Positions 16,879-26,098 of a stretch of DNA of 42,650 bases are shown one piece after another (the stretch's first letter is position 1; every line of letters starts with the position of its first letter). The DNA lies in the NCBI GenBank assembly GCA_018644725.1, contig JABGPZ010000034.1, forward strand, positions 1 to 42,650. The letters run 5' to 3'. Made by a program: the position numbers and the translations under genes. Under the pieces are notes generated by a model. That model saw only the letters and a program-made list of their open reading frames with translations, made no database searches and had not been told where the DNA came from. Origin of the DNA: Phycisphaerales bacterium. GTDB taxonomy: Bacteria > Planctomycetota > Phycisphaerae > SM23-33.

Positions 16879-19800
16879 TTATTCTTCGCGCAGAGCGACG
16901 GTGAGATTCCCGCGCAAAACTCCCCAAAGCGCGAGCGTCGTCGAGAGCGTCGCGAGGACAATGATTCCGCCGGCCGTCATTCCCAGCAATTTGCTATCCA
17001 GCGGTGCGGTTGTGCCAGCGAAATCGACCGCGAGCAGCGTCGCCCCCGCGCCGAGCATTGTGCCTGCAATGGCGGTGAACACTTGTTCCGCCGCGAGCAT
17101 CATTCCCAGTCGCCGTCGGGTAAATCCCATCGCCACACACATCGCCAACTCGCGCCGTCGGGTCAGGACGTTGCCCGCTGCCATCGCTGCCATCGTGGCA
17201 CCGCCGAGGATCACGCCCCAGATGCCCAGCGCCGAAAAGATCACGAGGTAATTGTTCTGCACGGCCTGGAACCGCTTGACCCGCTCGCGCGTATCGACCG
17301 CGCGCATGCCGACCTCTTCGCCGGCCTCGCGCCATTCGCGAATGCCTTCGTCGAGGTTGAACGTAGTTTTGCCTGAGGCCTCGATCAGCCAGATTTGATG
17401 TCCGGAAATCGTCGGGTGCGCGGCGAGGAACGCCTTGGTGTCCATCACGACGAACCCCTGAAGAATGCTCGACGGCAGCGCTCGCGCGAGGGGAAGAGTG
17501 CTTTGGCCGAGCTGAATTTCGTCGCCGGGCTGTTTGCTGAGCGACCAGACCATCGTCGGCTCGTCGGCATAGGCGAGGGCGGGGTCAAAGGTTCGCCCCC
17601 AGCAGCCGAGGCGGTTGAGCGTGGCGAAGTCGATCCCGAGCACGGCCGGACGTTGTGGCCGGGAAAGGTTCAAACAGCTCGCGTCGTCGCCCGGCGCAAG
17701 ATAGGCCGGTACGGTTGTTGCGTCGAGCGCAGCAAGGCCGAAGCGCTCTCTCCCGGCGTAGGTGGACAGGTCGTCGCCGACGGGAATCGCCGATTCGCAC
17801 CACATGCGGAATCCGCCCGTCGCGCTGTTGGGATCGGTCGGATCGGTGGGCGGAGCGAGACAGAACAGGCCCATCGACAGCGAGATCATCAATCCCGCGC
17901 CGAGAAGCCCCGCCGTGGTCGCCGTGCGAAGTCGCCTGCGCGAAAGGCCCGTGAGGACCAGCCGCCTCAGGCCAAAGGGCCCCATTTGTCGTCGTTTGCC
18001 ACCTGCCGCGAGCAGCCATGCCAAGAGCATCGCGCCCGCGATCAGTGCGCCCGCTGCTGCGGCAAATCGAATTCCGCCCGCGGCCATGCCGACCTGGGTT
18101 CGCCAGTACAGCCCGGCGGGAATCGCGATGCACAGCAAGACCGTCGCGAGGACTCTCGGCCACGTTGCGCGCTGGGCGATGGTCGCGATGGCCCACTCGC
18201 CGCGGACAAGTTTCGCGGGGGTGGCGCGTTGGAATCGGCGGACGGCCACGTAGGCGGCGAAGCACGCCAAAAGGGACACGCCGAGGATCGCGCCCAGGGC
18301 GGTGGCCGTTTCGATGTGGAAGGTGATGGGGAAGTGCGCGACCGCGCCTGCCCAGTGCGCGCTGAGTCGGGCGAGGATCATCCGCGTGAGGTGTGTCCCG
18401 GCGAGTGCGCCGAGGAGCCCGCCGCCGGCTGCGACATAGGCGGTTTCGCGGCAGACCAATTGGCGGATGGCTTGCGGACTGAACCCGACGGCCGTCAGCG
18501 TTCCAATTTCGGACGTGCGCGAGGCCACGACCACGCCGATGAGGAGCACGGCGATCACGCCCGCTGCTGCGATGAGGACCATTGACAATCCCGCGAACAG
18601 CGGCCCGAATGGCATGGCCTGGCTTGCGGCCTTGCGGGCATTTGCGGCGAGGTCGATTGTGCGAATGTCGAAGCGTTCCGGCGTGGCGACTGCGGCGACG
18701 GCCTCGGTGAGGCCCTCGTTCGGTGCGGCGAAAACGATACTCGTCAGGTCGCCATAGCGACTCGCGAACAGCCGCCGCGCGGCGGCGAGATTGACGAACG
18801 CTTTGGGGCAGGTTCCGTTGGCCTTCCAAAAGGCCTCGTCCTGTTTGCGGATCGTTTTGAAATCGACGTCGAGGCCACTCTCCCATTCCCGGCAGCTCTT
18901 CGCGCCCGACAGGCCGGGGATCGTTGGGGACAGGGCGTGCTTGTGGGGCACGTCCTTCAGCGGCAAAATGGCGCGGACTTTGAACGCGGCGGTTTGTTCT
19001 TCCAGTTCGCGCCCGACCACGGCCGTATAGCGAATCGTGACACACTCGCCGACTTTCTTAACGCGCAGATCGTTCGCCAGCCAGTCGGTGAGGACAATTT
19101 CGTTATCCTTCAGATCCGCCGGCAGCGCGGGCAGTTGGCTGCATCCCGTCGCCTGTTTGACGTCGATGCCCGCGATGAACGAATAGGGGCACGTGCCCCG
19201 TGCGGACTTGATCCGGTTGACGAAATAGCTCAGCACGCCAACGGGTTTGAATGCTGCCGCGTTCGGCGCGGCGAGGACCGCCCGGCCAAACTTCGGCGGC
19301 AGAAACACCCCGCCCGTGTTGAGCGAGAGGATCTGGTTTTCAGGTGTCGTTTGAAAATGGAGCAGGGAGGAGGTGTCAATATGTTGACGTTCGCTGTCGG
19401 ATTCGGGCGTGTGGTACACCCAGAGATTCCCCTTGGTATCCGTGGAGTCCGGGGCGAGTGGGTTGGGCAGGAAGATGTTGTAGACGGGCTGGGTCGATTG
19501 GCTCAGGGAGAAGTCGCCGAGTTCGTCCGGCCCGACAATCCGTGAAATCGTGTGGCGCTCGGTATGGGCTTTGCTTCGGGCGATGGACAGGTCGGCCGGG
19601 AGGGATGCATCGGGGATCGCCACGAGGAGGTCATCCCCGACGCGGAGGCCCAGTGCGTCGGCGAGAGCGCGATTGATCCACACGTTATGATCTTGCAGGC
19701 TCAGTTGGTTGCGGAGGGCTTGGGTTTCGGTGGATGCGCGAAGTTGGAGAATAGTCTCGCGGCCAACATAGGCGGTAGCGGGGAGAGTTTGGCCATCGTC

Positions 19801-20070
19801 ATTGCTGGCTGCGGAGGCGAACATTTTGACGGGCGACACGCCATAGAGTGCGCGCGAGTGGTTGTCCGTTGGCGCGATCTCTCGCGGTGTAACGAGGGCG
19901 TGTGTGAACGGGCCGATGCGTTGTGCGGCGAGGGTTTCGCGTGAGTGCTGGACAGAGTCGCCCACGCCGAGCGCGCCGGTGAGGATCGCGCACGCCAGCG
20001 CACATCCGGCGGCGATGGCGAAGTTGCCTCGCCAGTGGGCTCTCAGGTTGGCGCGGAGCAGGGGGCGCAT
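16879..20070 (-). CDS. FtsX/MacB-type ABC transporter permease (large, two FtsX domains)
   Basis: 1063 residues. The N-terminal membrane span (IAAGCALACAILTGALGVGD) is followed by a large extracytoplasmic region (about 45-540). A first FtsX block with three or so spans holds VVVASRTSEIGTLTAVG, then a second core domain, and the C-terminal FtsX block holds NVLTRRRELAMCVAMG. This layout is typical of permeases that work with LolD/MacB-like ATPases to move lipoproteins or peptides or to transmit force, not to import small solutes. The cargo is unknown. The start is the ATG at 20070, which overlaps the ATPase stop by one base (TGATG). Translated sequence upstream of 20070 belongs to the ATPase region in another frame. 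Confidence 0.88.
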   Translation of the reverse strand: MRPLLRANLRAHWRGNFAIAAGCALACAILTGALGVGDSVQHSRETLAAQRIGPFTHALVTPREIAPTDNHSRALYGVSPVKMFASAASNDDGQTLPATAYVGRETILQLRASTETQALRNQLSLQDHNVWINRALADALGLRVGDDLLVAIPDASLPADLSIARSKAHTERHTISRIVGPDELGDFSLSQSTQPVYNIFLPNPLAPDSTDTKGNLWVYHTPESDSERQHIDTSSLLHFQTTPENQILSLNTGGVFLPPKFGRAVLAAPNAAAFKPVGVLSYFVNRIKSARGTCPYSFIAGIDVKQATGCSQLPALPADLKDNEIVLTDWLANDLRVKKVGECVTIRYTAVVGRELEEQTAAFKVRAILPLKDVPHKHALSPTIPGLSGAKSCREWESGLDVDFKTIRKQDEAFWKANGTCPKAFVNLAAARRLFASRYGDLTSIVFAAPNEGLTEAVAAVATPERFDIRTIDLAANARKAASQAMPFGPLFAGLSMVLIAAAGVIAVLLIGVVVASRTSEIGTLTAVGFSPQAIRQLVCRETAYVAAGGGLLGALAGTHLTRMILARLSAHWAGAVAHFPITFHIETATALGAILGVSLLACFAAYVAVRRFQRATPAKLVRGEWAIATIAQRATWPRVLATVLLCIAIPAGLYWRTQVGMAAGGIRFAAAAGALIAGAMLLAWLLAAGGKRRQMGPFGLRRLVLTGLSRRRLRTATTAGLLGAGLMISLSMGLFCLAPPTDPTDPNSATGGFRMWCESAIPVGDDLSTYAGRERFGLAALDATTVPAYLAPGDDASCLNLSRPQRPAVLGIDFATLNRLGCWGRTFDPALAYADEPTMVWSLSKQPGDEIQLGQSTLPLARALPSSILQGFVVMDTKAFLAAHPTISGHQIWLIEASGKTTFNLDEGIREWREAGEEVGMRAVDTRERVKRFQAVQNNYLVIFSALGIWGVILGGATMAAMAAGNVLTRRRELAMCVAMGFTRRRLGMMLAAEQVFTAIAGTMLGAGATLLAVDFAGTTAPLDSKLLGMTAGGIIVLATLSTTLALWGVLRGNLTVALREE

Positions 20071-20732
20071 CAGGCCTCTTCGAGTTGGCCGTCGTGGAGG
20101 CGCATCTGGCGGCTGCACACGGCGGCGATGGCGGGGTTGTGGGTCACGAGCACGAGTGCGGACTCGGGCGTGACGGCTTCGGCGAGGAGCGCGGCGATGG
20201 CGGCGGCGGTTACTTCGTCGCACGCGCCGGTGGGCTCATCGGCGAGCAACAATTTTGGTTGTGGCAGCAGTGCCCGGGCAACGGCAACGCGTTGGCGTTG
20301 GCCGACGGAGAGCTCGGCCGGGAGAGATTCGCGTTTGCCCGCGAGCCCCACGCGCACCAACAGCTCGCCTGCGCGGGTGCAGTCGTCGGCGGTGGGTTTG
20401 GCTCCGCCCGCGAGGAGCGGCAGCAGGACATTTTCCCACACGGTGCATTGCGGCAGGAGGTGATGGTCTTGAAAAATCGTCGTCACGGTTTCGCGTCGCA
20501 GGCGGGCACCATCGCGCGGCGAGAGGCCGATGAGCGATTTGCCCGCGACGGAAATTTCGCCCGCGTCGGCAGGTTCGAGCGCAGCGAGGAGATTCAGCAG
20601 CGTACTTTTTCCGCAGCCGCTCGGGCCGACGATGGCCAGCGATTCGCCCTCGGAGATCATGAGGTTCACGCCGCGCAGCACGGGTGCGTCATACGATTTT
20701 TCGACGTCGCGCAATTCGGCAATGATGTTCAT
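20070..20732 (-). CDS. ABC transporter ATP-binding protein (LolD/MacB-like)
   Basis: 220 residues. Walker A GPSGCGKST, Q-loop IFQDHHLLP, signature LSVGQRQR (a variant of LSGGQ), Walker B LLLADEPTGA, H-loop VTHNP. The length and the ALEPADAGEISVAG segment match the LolD/MacB/YbbA group. It powers the FtsX-type permease encoded directly downstream. The start overlaps the stop of the upstream dehydrogenase gene (TAATG), so translation is probably coupled across three genes. A longer open frame to 21026 is the shadow of that dehydrogenase. Confidence 0.93.
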   Translation of the reverse strand: MNIIAELRDVEKSYDAPVLRGVNLMISEGESLAIVGPSGCGKSTLLNLLAALEPADAGEISVAGKSLIGLSPRDGARLRRETVTTIFQDHHLLPQCTVWENVLLPLLAGGAKPTADDCTRAGELLVRVGLAGKRESLPAELSVGQRQRVAVARALLPQPKLLLADEPTGACDEVTAAAIAALLAEAVTPESALVLVTHNPAIAAVCSRQMRLHDGQLEEA

Positions 20733-21673
20733 TAGAAGGCTCCGTCTTCTGCCGGGTAGTCGGGGGTTTCGCCGGCGAGGACTTTGAGCACGTCGGTGAC
20801 GACCATCGACATACGCAATTTGGCGGCGGGTACGCACGCGGCGACGTGCGGCGTGAGAATTACGCTCTCCAGACCCAGCAGCGGATAATCGGCCGGGATC
20901 GGCTCGGGGTCGTGGCAGTCGATGGCCGCGCCAGAAACTTGCCCGGATTGCACCCCGCGGGCGAGGGCGGGATAGTCCACGCATCCACCGCGCGCGGCGT
21001 TGATGACCTGCACGCCGGCCTTGCATTTCGCCAGCGTCTCGTCGCAGATCAGATGGCGCGTGAGTTCGGTGATCGGCGTGTGGATGGTGATGATGTCGCT
21101 GCGGCGGTAGAGCTCGTCCTTGGTGACGAGTTCGTGGGGATAGTCGAGGTCGACCTCGCGGATGTCGTTGACGAGAACGGTCATGCCCAGCGCGGCAGCG
21201 ACCCGGCCGATACGCGAGCCGATGCGCCCGGCGCCGATGATTCCGAGGCTGCAGTCGGCGAGGAATCGTCCGTAGATTTGGCTGCGGGTGGCGTGGAATT
21301 CTTCGGGCGTAAGCGCGGCCGTGATCGGCCAGAATCGACGGTTGAGTTCGACGAGCATGCGCGTGGTATAGTCGACCACGGCGAGGGTGTTCGCGGCGGG
21401 GGTGTGGACAACTTCGACGCCGCGTGCGCGACAGGCGAGCACGTCGACATTTTCCAGCGCGACGCCCGCGCGGGCGACAACTTTGAGTTTCGGCGCGGCA
21501 TCCAGCAGGGCTTGATTGACCTGCGTATAGGTGCGCACGACCAGGCCGTCGGCCTCGGCGATGACGTCGAGAACGGTTTCGGGCGTGGCGTGAATGATGG
21601 TGGCGCGCTCGGCGAGGACCTCTAGCGCGGGCGGCTGGAGCGGTTCGGAAACGACGACGGTGGGTTGGGTCAT
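20732..21673 (-). CDS. D-isomer-specific 2-hydroxyacid dehydrogenase (phosphoglycerate dehydrogenase-like)
   Basis: 313 residues. NAD-binding GIIGAGRIGSRIG near the middle; catalytic Arg in INAARGGCVD; Glu in DPEPIP; His in TPHVAACV. This is the minimal SerA-like core without the C-terminal ACT domain. It could make phosphohydroxypyruvate for serine synthesis or act on another 2-hydroxyacid; the sequence does not decide. Start ATG at 21673, 68 bp after the RF-like gene, and the stop overlaps the ATPase start. The frame open to 21922 is a shadow. Confidence 0.88.
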   Translation of the reverse strand: MTQPTVVVSEPLQPPALEVLAERATIIHATPETVLDVIAEADGLVVRTYTQVNQALLDAAPKLKVVARAGVALENVDVLACRARGVEVVHTPAANTLAVVDYTTRMLVELNRRFWPITAALTPEEFHATRSQIYGRFLADCSLGIIGAGRIGSRIGRVAAALGMTVLVNDIREVDLDYPHELVTKDELYRRSDIITIHTPITELTRHLICDETLAKCKAGVQVINAARGGCVDYPALARGVQSGQVSGAAIDCHDPEPIPADYPLLGLESVILTPHVAACVPAAKLRMSMVVTDVLKVLAGETPDYPAEDGAF

Positions 21674-21680
21674 GGTCGGC

Positions 21681-21719
21681 TCACTTGATCGGTGAAAGGG
21701 AGTGTTGCTTGCGCAGGTT
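21681..21719 (-). pseudogene. Orphan duplicate of the 3' end of the RF-like gene
   Basis: Thirteen codons including stop (NLRKQHSLSPIK, TGA) that repeat exactly, at protein level, the last twelve residues and stop of the RF-like gene ending at 21742. The two DNA copies differ at about eight positions, all silent, plus TGA versus TAA. Upstream in this copy's frame are the codons for KSANNLIE, so it looks like the tail of a diverged homologue. It lies in a different frame from the intact gene, with no start of its own. Confidence 0.7.
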
Positions 21720-21741
21720 TTCAATGAGATTGTTCGCGGAT

Positions 21742-22278
21742 TTATTTGATGGGAGAAAGGCTGTGCTGCTTGCGAAGATTTTGCGCGGCCTCGAGGAAAT
21801 GGCGATCGGCTTTGATGGTGCGGATGAGGTTCGAGGTGGTGATGCCGAAGCGTTTTGCGGTGGTGGACAGCTGCGCGCGGTCGGCGGCGAGGCAGTCCAG
21901 CAGCACGGCCGCAACGTGCCAATAGTCTTTGTGCTTTCGGCCGACCTCAAGGCGGTTTTTCATTTCGGCATCGTGCTTGGCGCGCTTGGGCAGGTGGAGA
22001 AATCTCGCGATGATCTCGGGCACGCGCGTCTCGGCGGGCGCGTCGGCGCGAAGCTTGGTGGCGATGTTCATCCGCAGACGGCGGATGGCATTTTTGCGAT
22101 TGTCGTGCTGCGAGCGCGAGTCGTTGGCGGTGGCGGTGATCTTCGTCGGCTGGTGGTGCAGTCGCACGGCCGAGGACACCTTGTTGCGGTGTTGGCCGCC
22201 GGGCCCGGAGGCTTTGTAAATATGCTGCTCGCATTGGGCCAGCAGCGCGTCGTCGGAAAGTGTGAGGTATTCGCGCAT
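21742..22278 (-). CDS. Peptide chain release factor-like protein (GGQ domain)
   Basis: 178 residues. The N-terminal half is the catalytic domain of class I release factors: ASGPGGQHRNKVSSAVRL with GGQ at 27-29, then a basic segment. The stop-codon-reading domains are missing, as in ArfB/YaeJ- or PrfH-like rescue factors. The C-terminal half (about 90-178) is not the short basic ArfB tail but a helical region with a helix-turn-helix-like stretch (TTAKRFGITTSNLIRTI). It probably hydrolyses peptidyl-tRNA on stalled or damaged ribosomes (inference). Start TGATG overlaps the dnaE stop. A duplicate of its final codons lies just downstream. Confidence 0.85.
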   Translation of the reverse strand: MREYLTLSDDALLAQCEQHIYKASGPGGQHRNKVSSAVRLHHQPTKITATANDSRSQHDNRKNAIRRLRMNIATKLRADAPAETRVPEIIARFLHLPKRAKHDAEMKNRLEVGRKHKDYWHVAAVLLDCLAADRAQLSTTAKRFGITTSNLIRTIKADRHFLEAAQNLRKQHSLSPIK

Positions 22279-25200
22279 CAGCGAGCTCCTGCGCCGGAGG
22301 GCTTCTTGTTTTCCCACGGCATGCGTTTTTTGGGTTCAGGTCGTTTGGGGAGGAATCGTACAGCCGTGGGGCTTTCGAGGACGGTTTCGATGTCTTCGAG
22401 CAGTTCGACTGACGGCATGATTCCGCCTTTATCGATCTGCACGCTCGCGACGGCCGAGAGGTTGCACGAGGGTTGGATGAAGAGCTTGATGGGCACGTGG
22501 CCGGGGTTGGCGGCGAGGGTGTCGCGCAGGGCGGCGGTGAGCGTTTCGTCGGCGGCGGGGGGCAGGAAGATCGCGCATTCGGCTGCATATTTCGCGGCAC
22601 CTTCGTCAATCGCAACGGCGGCGTCGACGATGATCTGCCCCTTGTCGCGCGAGCGGTCGATTGAGCCAGTGACGAAAATCATGGTGTCTTTTTCGAGCAG
22701 ATCCGAGATCTGCTTGTAGGTCCGCGGGAAGCAGACGGCCTCGTGTTTGCCCGCGGTGTCTTCGAGGGTGAGCATGGCCATTTTCTCGCCCTTTTTCTTG
22801 GTGAAGACCGGGCGCATCGCCGCGACCATGCAGCCGATGCGAACCTGCGTGTCCTGGGGGAATCGTTCGGGCTCGCGCATGAACAGACCGAAATCGGTGC
22901 GCGGAGGCCAGTTGAGGTAGTTGATGATCTGGCCGTACTTCACCAGCGGGTGGCTGGAAACGAAGAAGCCGAGGGTTTCTTTTTCGGCTTGGAGCAACTC
23001 GCCCTCGGACCAAGGTTGGACGTTGGGGAAGCTCGGGCGGACCGGCTCGCCGCCGCCACCGCCACCGAGCATGCCGCTGTCGCCGAAGAAACTCATCTGG
23101 CCGGACTTGCGATCTTTCGCGGCCTGGTTGCCGAGATCGATGGCCTTGTCGACGGCCGCCATCATCGCCGCGCGGTTGGAGCCCAGCGCGTCAAAGCCAC
23201 CGCATTTGATGAGCGCTTCGATGGCGGATCGGTTCACGCTACGCAGGTCGACGAACTCGCAAAAGTGGTAGAGGTCGGTGAATTGACCGACTTCTTCGCG
23301 CGCGGCCACGATTGCCTCGATGGCTGAATCGCCGACTCCCTTGACGGCCGAGAGACCGAAGCGGACTGCCTCGCCATCGACGACAAAGTCGTGCCCGCAG
23401 GTGTTGATGTTCGGCGGCAGGACCGCGACGCCCATGCGTTTGGCCTCGGCCATGTATTGCACGACCTTGGTCGTGTCGCCGCATTCGAATGTCAGCGTCG
23501 CCGCGAGGAATTCGCGCGGATAGTAGTATTTGAAATAGGCACCCTGATAGGCGACCATCGCGTAGCGCGTCGAGTGGGCCTTGTTAAAGCCGTAGCCCGC
23601 AAACTTCTCGATCTTGGCGAACAGCTCTTCGCCATCGTCGCGCGAAATTCCGTTCTCTTCTGCGCCGTTGAGGAAGTTCTCTTTCTCGGAAGCGATGGTC
23701 TTGAGCTTCTTCTTGGAGATCGCCTTAATCAGCGTCAGCGCCTTATTGAGCGGGAGCTTGCCGAGGATGTTGAGCACCTGCATGACCTGTTCCTGATAGG
23801 CCATGATGCCGTAGGTTTCCGCGAGCAGCCCGTCGACGCTTTCGTGCAGCGAGGGGATTTCCTCGATGCCGTCCTTGCGCTTGCAATAGTCGGGGATGAA
23901 TTCCATCGGTCCGGGGCGATACATCGCGTTGGCGGCGATGAGGTCGCTGAGGCGCTGGGGCTTCATTTGCGAAAGGATGCCCTTCATGCCGTCAGATTCA
24001 AACTGGAACACGCCATCGGTATAGCCGTTGCGGAACAGCGCGTAGACGCCATCATCGTCGAGGGGGAACAGCTCGGGGTCGCGGTCTTCGCCGGTGCGCG
24101 CTTCGACGAGTTCGCGGCAGCGCTGGAGAATCGTCAGCGTGCGTAGCCCGAGGAAGTCCATTTTCATCAGGCCGGCTTTTTCGCTGGTCGGCCCGTCCCA
24201 CTGGGTGACGTATTCCTTTTTGTCCAGGCCGTCGCGGTTGGCGACGCACAGCGGCACGACGGTTTCGAGTGGTACGTCGGCGACGATCACGCCCGCAGCG
24301 TGGATGCCGGTGTGACGATAGAGCCCTTCGAGCTTGGCGGCGTAGTCGAAGAGTTCTTCCACGCGCGGGTCCGAGTCTTTCATGCGCGCGAGGTCGGGTT
24401 CGGACTTGAGGGCCTTGGCGAGGGTGACCTTCGGGCCGTCGGGCACGAGCTTGGTAATCGCGTCCATGTCCTTGGGTTCGAAGCCCAGCACGCGGCCTAC
24501 GTCTTTGAGTACGGCCTTGGCCTTGAGCGAACCGTAGGTGATGATCTGTGCGACGTGTCCATATTTTTCGCGGACATAGTCGATCACATCTTGCCGGCCA
24601 TTCTGGCAAAGGTCGATATCAATATCCGGCGCCTCGGCGCGTTCGGGGTCGGTGAAGCGCTCGAACAGCAGGCCATATTGCAGGGGGTCGACTTCGGCGA
24701 TGCGCAGGCAATAGCCCAGCAGCGTCGCCACCCCGCTCCCACGCGGCGCGGAGGGGATGGAGTTTTCCCGCGCGAATTTCACGAAATCGTAGACCACGAG
24801 GAAGTAGCTCGAATAGCCTTTGTCGGCGATGACCGTCAGCTCGCGGTTGAGCCGGTCGCGGTATTCCTGCGGGATTTCACGGTCTGCGAAGCGTTCGACG
24901 AGTCCCGCCTCGGCGAGGTCGCGCAGGTACAGGTCGTCGTCCTGAAGCTCGCCCGATTTCGAGCGGTCACCGTGAACTTCGTAGGAGGCTTTGGAGCGCT
25001 CGGTGAGTTCTGCGAGGTGAGGCTTGTCGGCGAGGAAGTCGTCGGGGAGCGGGAAGTTGGGGAGATATTCTTTGGAGAAGTCAATTTCGACGTTGCACAT
25101 CTCGGCGATTTTGAGCGTGTTGTCGCACGCGCCGGGGAACTCCTTGAAGACTTCGCGCATTTCTTCGGCCGAGCGGAGGTAGAGCACTTCGGGATAGTGT

Positions 25201-25946
25201 TCGCGGTCGGGGTTGGCGCGGATTTCGGCCTTGACGTCTTCGAGCTGTTTTTGCATCGAGACGCAGGTGAGGACCTGGTGGGCGGGTTTGTCTTCGCGGC
25301 GGAGGAAGTGCGCGTCGTTCGTGCCGATCAGGCCGACGTCGAGTTCGCTGGCAAGCCGCACGAGGTCGGGGTTGATGCGAGTCTGATCGGCGATGCCGTG
25401 GTTCTGGACCTCGATGTAGAAATTGTCCCGGCCAAAGATATCGAGATATTCCCCGGCGATGCGCTTGGCCTTGTCATAGTCGCCAGCGATGAGAGCGTTG
25501 GGCACTTCGCCGCCGAGGCAGGCCGTCGAGCAGATGATGCCCTCGGAATATTGGCTCAGCAGATCGCGGTCGATCCGCGGGACATAGTAGAAGCCCTCCA
25601 TGTAGCCATAGCTGCAGAGCTTTTTGAGGTTCAGCCACCCCGCAGCGTTCTGCGCGAGGAGGACCATGTGATAGCTGCTGCCCGAGCGCTGGCCCATGGA
25701 GCGGTCGTCGCGCGTGGTCGGCGAGATGTAGGCCTCGAACCCGAGGATCGGTTTGATGCCTTTGTCACGACAGGTATTGTAGTGGTCGACCGCGCCGAAC
25801 ATGTTGCCGTGGTCGGTGAGTGCGAAGGCGTTCATGCCGCCAGCGATAATCGCGTCGGCCATCGCGCCGACGGTGGCACCGCCGTCGAGCAGGGAGTAGT
25901 GGCTGTGGGTATGGAGATGGACGAAGCCGTCATTGGCCATGGGCAT
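22278..25946 (-). CDS. dnaE: DNA polymerase III alpha subunit
   Basis: Replicative polymerase, 1222 residues, slightly longer than the E. coli protein of 1160. N-terminal PHP domain starts with FVHLHTHSHYSLLDG (residues 8-22). Catalytic aspartates lie in PDIDIDLCQNGR (Asp441 and Asp443), followed by the thumb/fingers region, helix-hairpin-helix and an OB-fold C-terminus (about 1020-1130). The metal-binding His residues of the PHP domain largely remain, so proofreading-type activity is possible but unproven. ATG at 25946 or 25940; neither has a strong ribosome-binding site. A promoter lies about 50 bp upstream. It heads a five-gene run with overlapping starts and stops. Confidence 0.97.
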   Translation of the reverse strand: MPMANDGFVHLHTHSHYSLLDGGATVGAMADAIIAGGMNAFALTDHGNMFGAVDHYNTCRDKGIKPILGFEAYISPTTRDDRSMGQRSGSSYHMVLLAQNAAGWLNLKKLCSYGYMEGFYYVPRIDRDLLSQYSEGIICSTACLGGEVPNALIAGDYDKAKRIAGEYLDIFGRDNFYIEVQNHGIADQTRINPDLVRLASELDVGLIGTNDAHFLRREDKPAHQVLTCVSMQKQLEDVKAEIRANPDREHYPEVLYLRSAEEMREVFKEFPGACDNTLKIAEMCNVEIDFSKEYLPNFPLPDDFLADKPHLAELTERSKASYEVHGDRSKSGELQDDDLYLRDLAEAGLVERFADREIPQEYRDRLNRELTVIADKGYSSYFLVVYDFVKFARENSIPSAPRGSGVATLLGYCLRIAEVDPLQYGLLFERFTDPERAEAPDIDIDLCQNGRQDVIDYVREKYGHVAQIITYGSLKAKAVLKDVGRVLGFEPKDMDAITKLVPDGPKVTLAKALKSEPDLARMKDSDPRVEELFDYAAKLEGLYRHTGIHAAGVIVADVPLETVVPLCVANRDGLDKKEYVTQWDGPTSEKAGLMKMDFLGLRTLTILQRCRELVEARTGEDRDPELFPLDDDGVYALFRNGYTDGVFQFESDGMKGILSQMKPQRLSDLIAANAMYRPGPMEFIPDYCKRKDGIEEIPSLHESVDGLLAETYGIMAYQEQVMQVLNILGKLPLNKALTLIKAISKKKLKTIASEKENFLNGAEENGISRDDGEELFAKIEKFAGYGFNKAHSTRYAMVAYQGAYFKYYYPREFLAATLTFECGDTTKVVQYMAEAKRMGVAVLPPNINTCGHDFVVDGEAVRFGLSAVKGVGDSAIEAIVAAREEVGQFTDLYHFCEFVDLRSVNRSAIEALIKCGGFDALGSNRAAMMAAVDKAIDLGNQAAKDRKSGQMSFFGDSGMLGGGGGGEPVRPSFPNVQPWSEGELLQAEKETLGFFVSSHPLVKYGQIINYLNWPPRTDFGLFMREPERFPQDTQVRIGCMVAAMRPVFTKKKGEKMAMLTLEDTAGKHEAVCFPRTYKQISDLLEKDTMIFVTGSIDRSRDKGQIIVDAAVAIDEGAAKYAAECAIFLPPAADETLTAALRDTLAANPGHVPIKLFIQPSCNLSAVASVQIDKGGIMPSVELLEDIETVLESPTAVRFLPKRPEPKKRMPWENKKPSGAGAR

Positions 25947-25995
25947 GTCTTTCGGGAAATCGATCAGAAGCGCGTTCGTAAACTTGTGAGTCTAT

Positions 25996-26024
25996 AGTAT
26001 AGCCTCTGGAGGGAGGGAATCCAA
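25996..26024 (-). promoter_or_regulatory. Promoter of the dnaE operon
   Basis: Minus strand: -35 TTGGAT (26019-26024), 17-bp spacer, -10 TATACT (25996-26001). It gives a leader of about 45 nt before dnaE. Confidence 0.7.
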
Positions 26025-26037
26025 GGCCGGGGATGGC

Positions 26038-26070
26038 GTAAAAAAACGCCAGAGCGGTAAGGCTCTGGCG
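26038..26070 (-). terminator. Terminator of the Lys-rich protein gene
   Basis: On the minus strand CGCCAGAGC, a 6-nt loop and GCTCTGGCG form a 9-bp stem followed by seven T. It stands just upstream of the dnaE promoter and insulates the two units. Confidence 0.88.
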
Positions 26071-26098
26071 GGAGGGGCGAGTGAGGGCTTGTCTGGGG

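Noticed and set aside
24300-25997. Open frame of 565 codons opposite dnaE
   Set aside because: Antisense to a well-conserved gene; composition is that of a GC-rich shadow frame. The same applies to 1031-2275, 4646-5917, 17395-18585 and 31362-32333.
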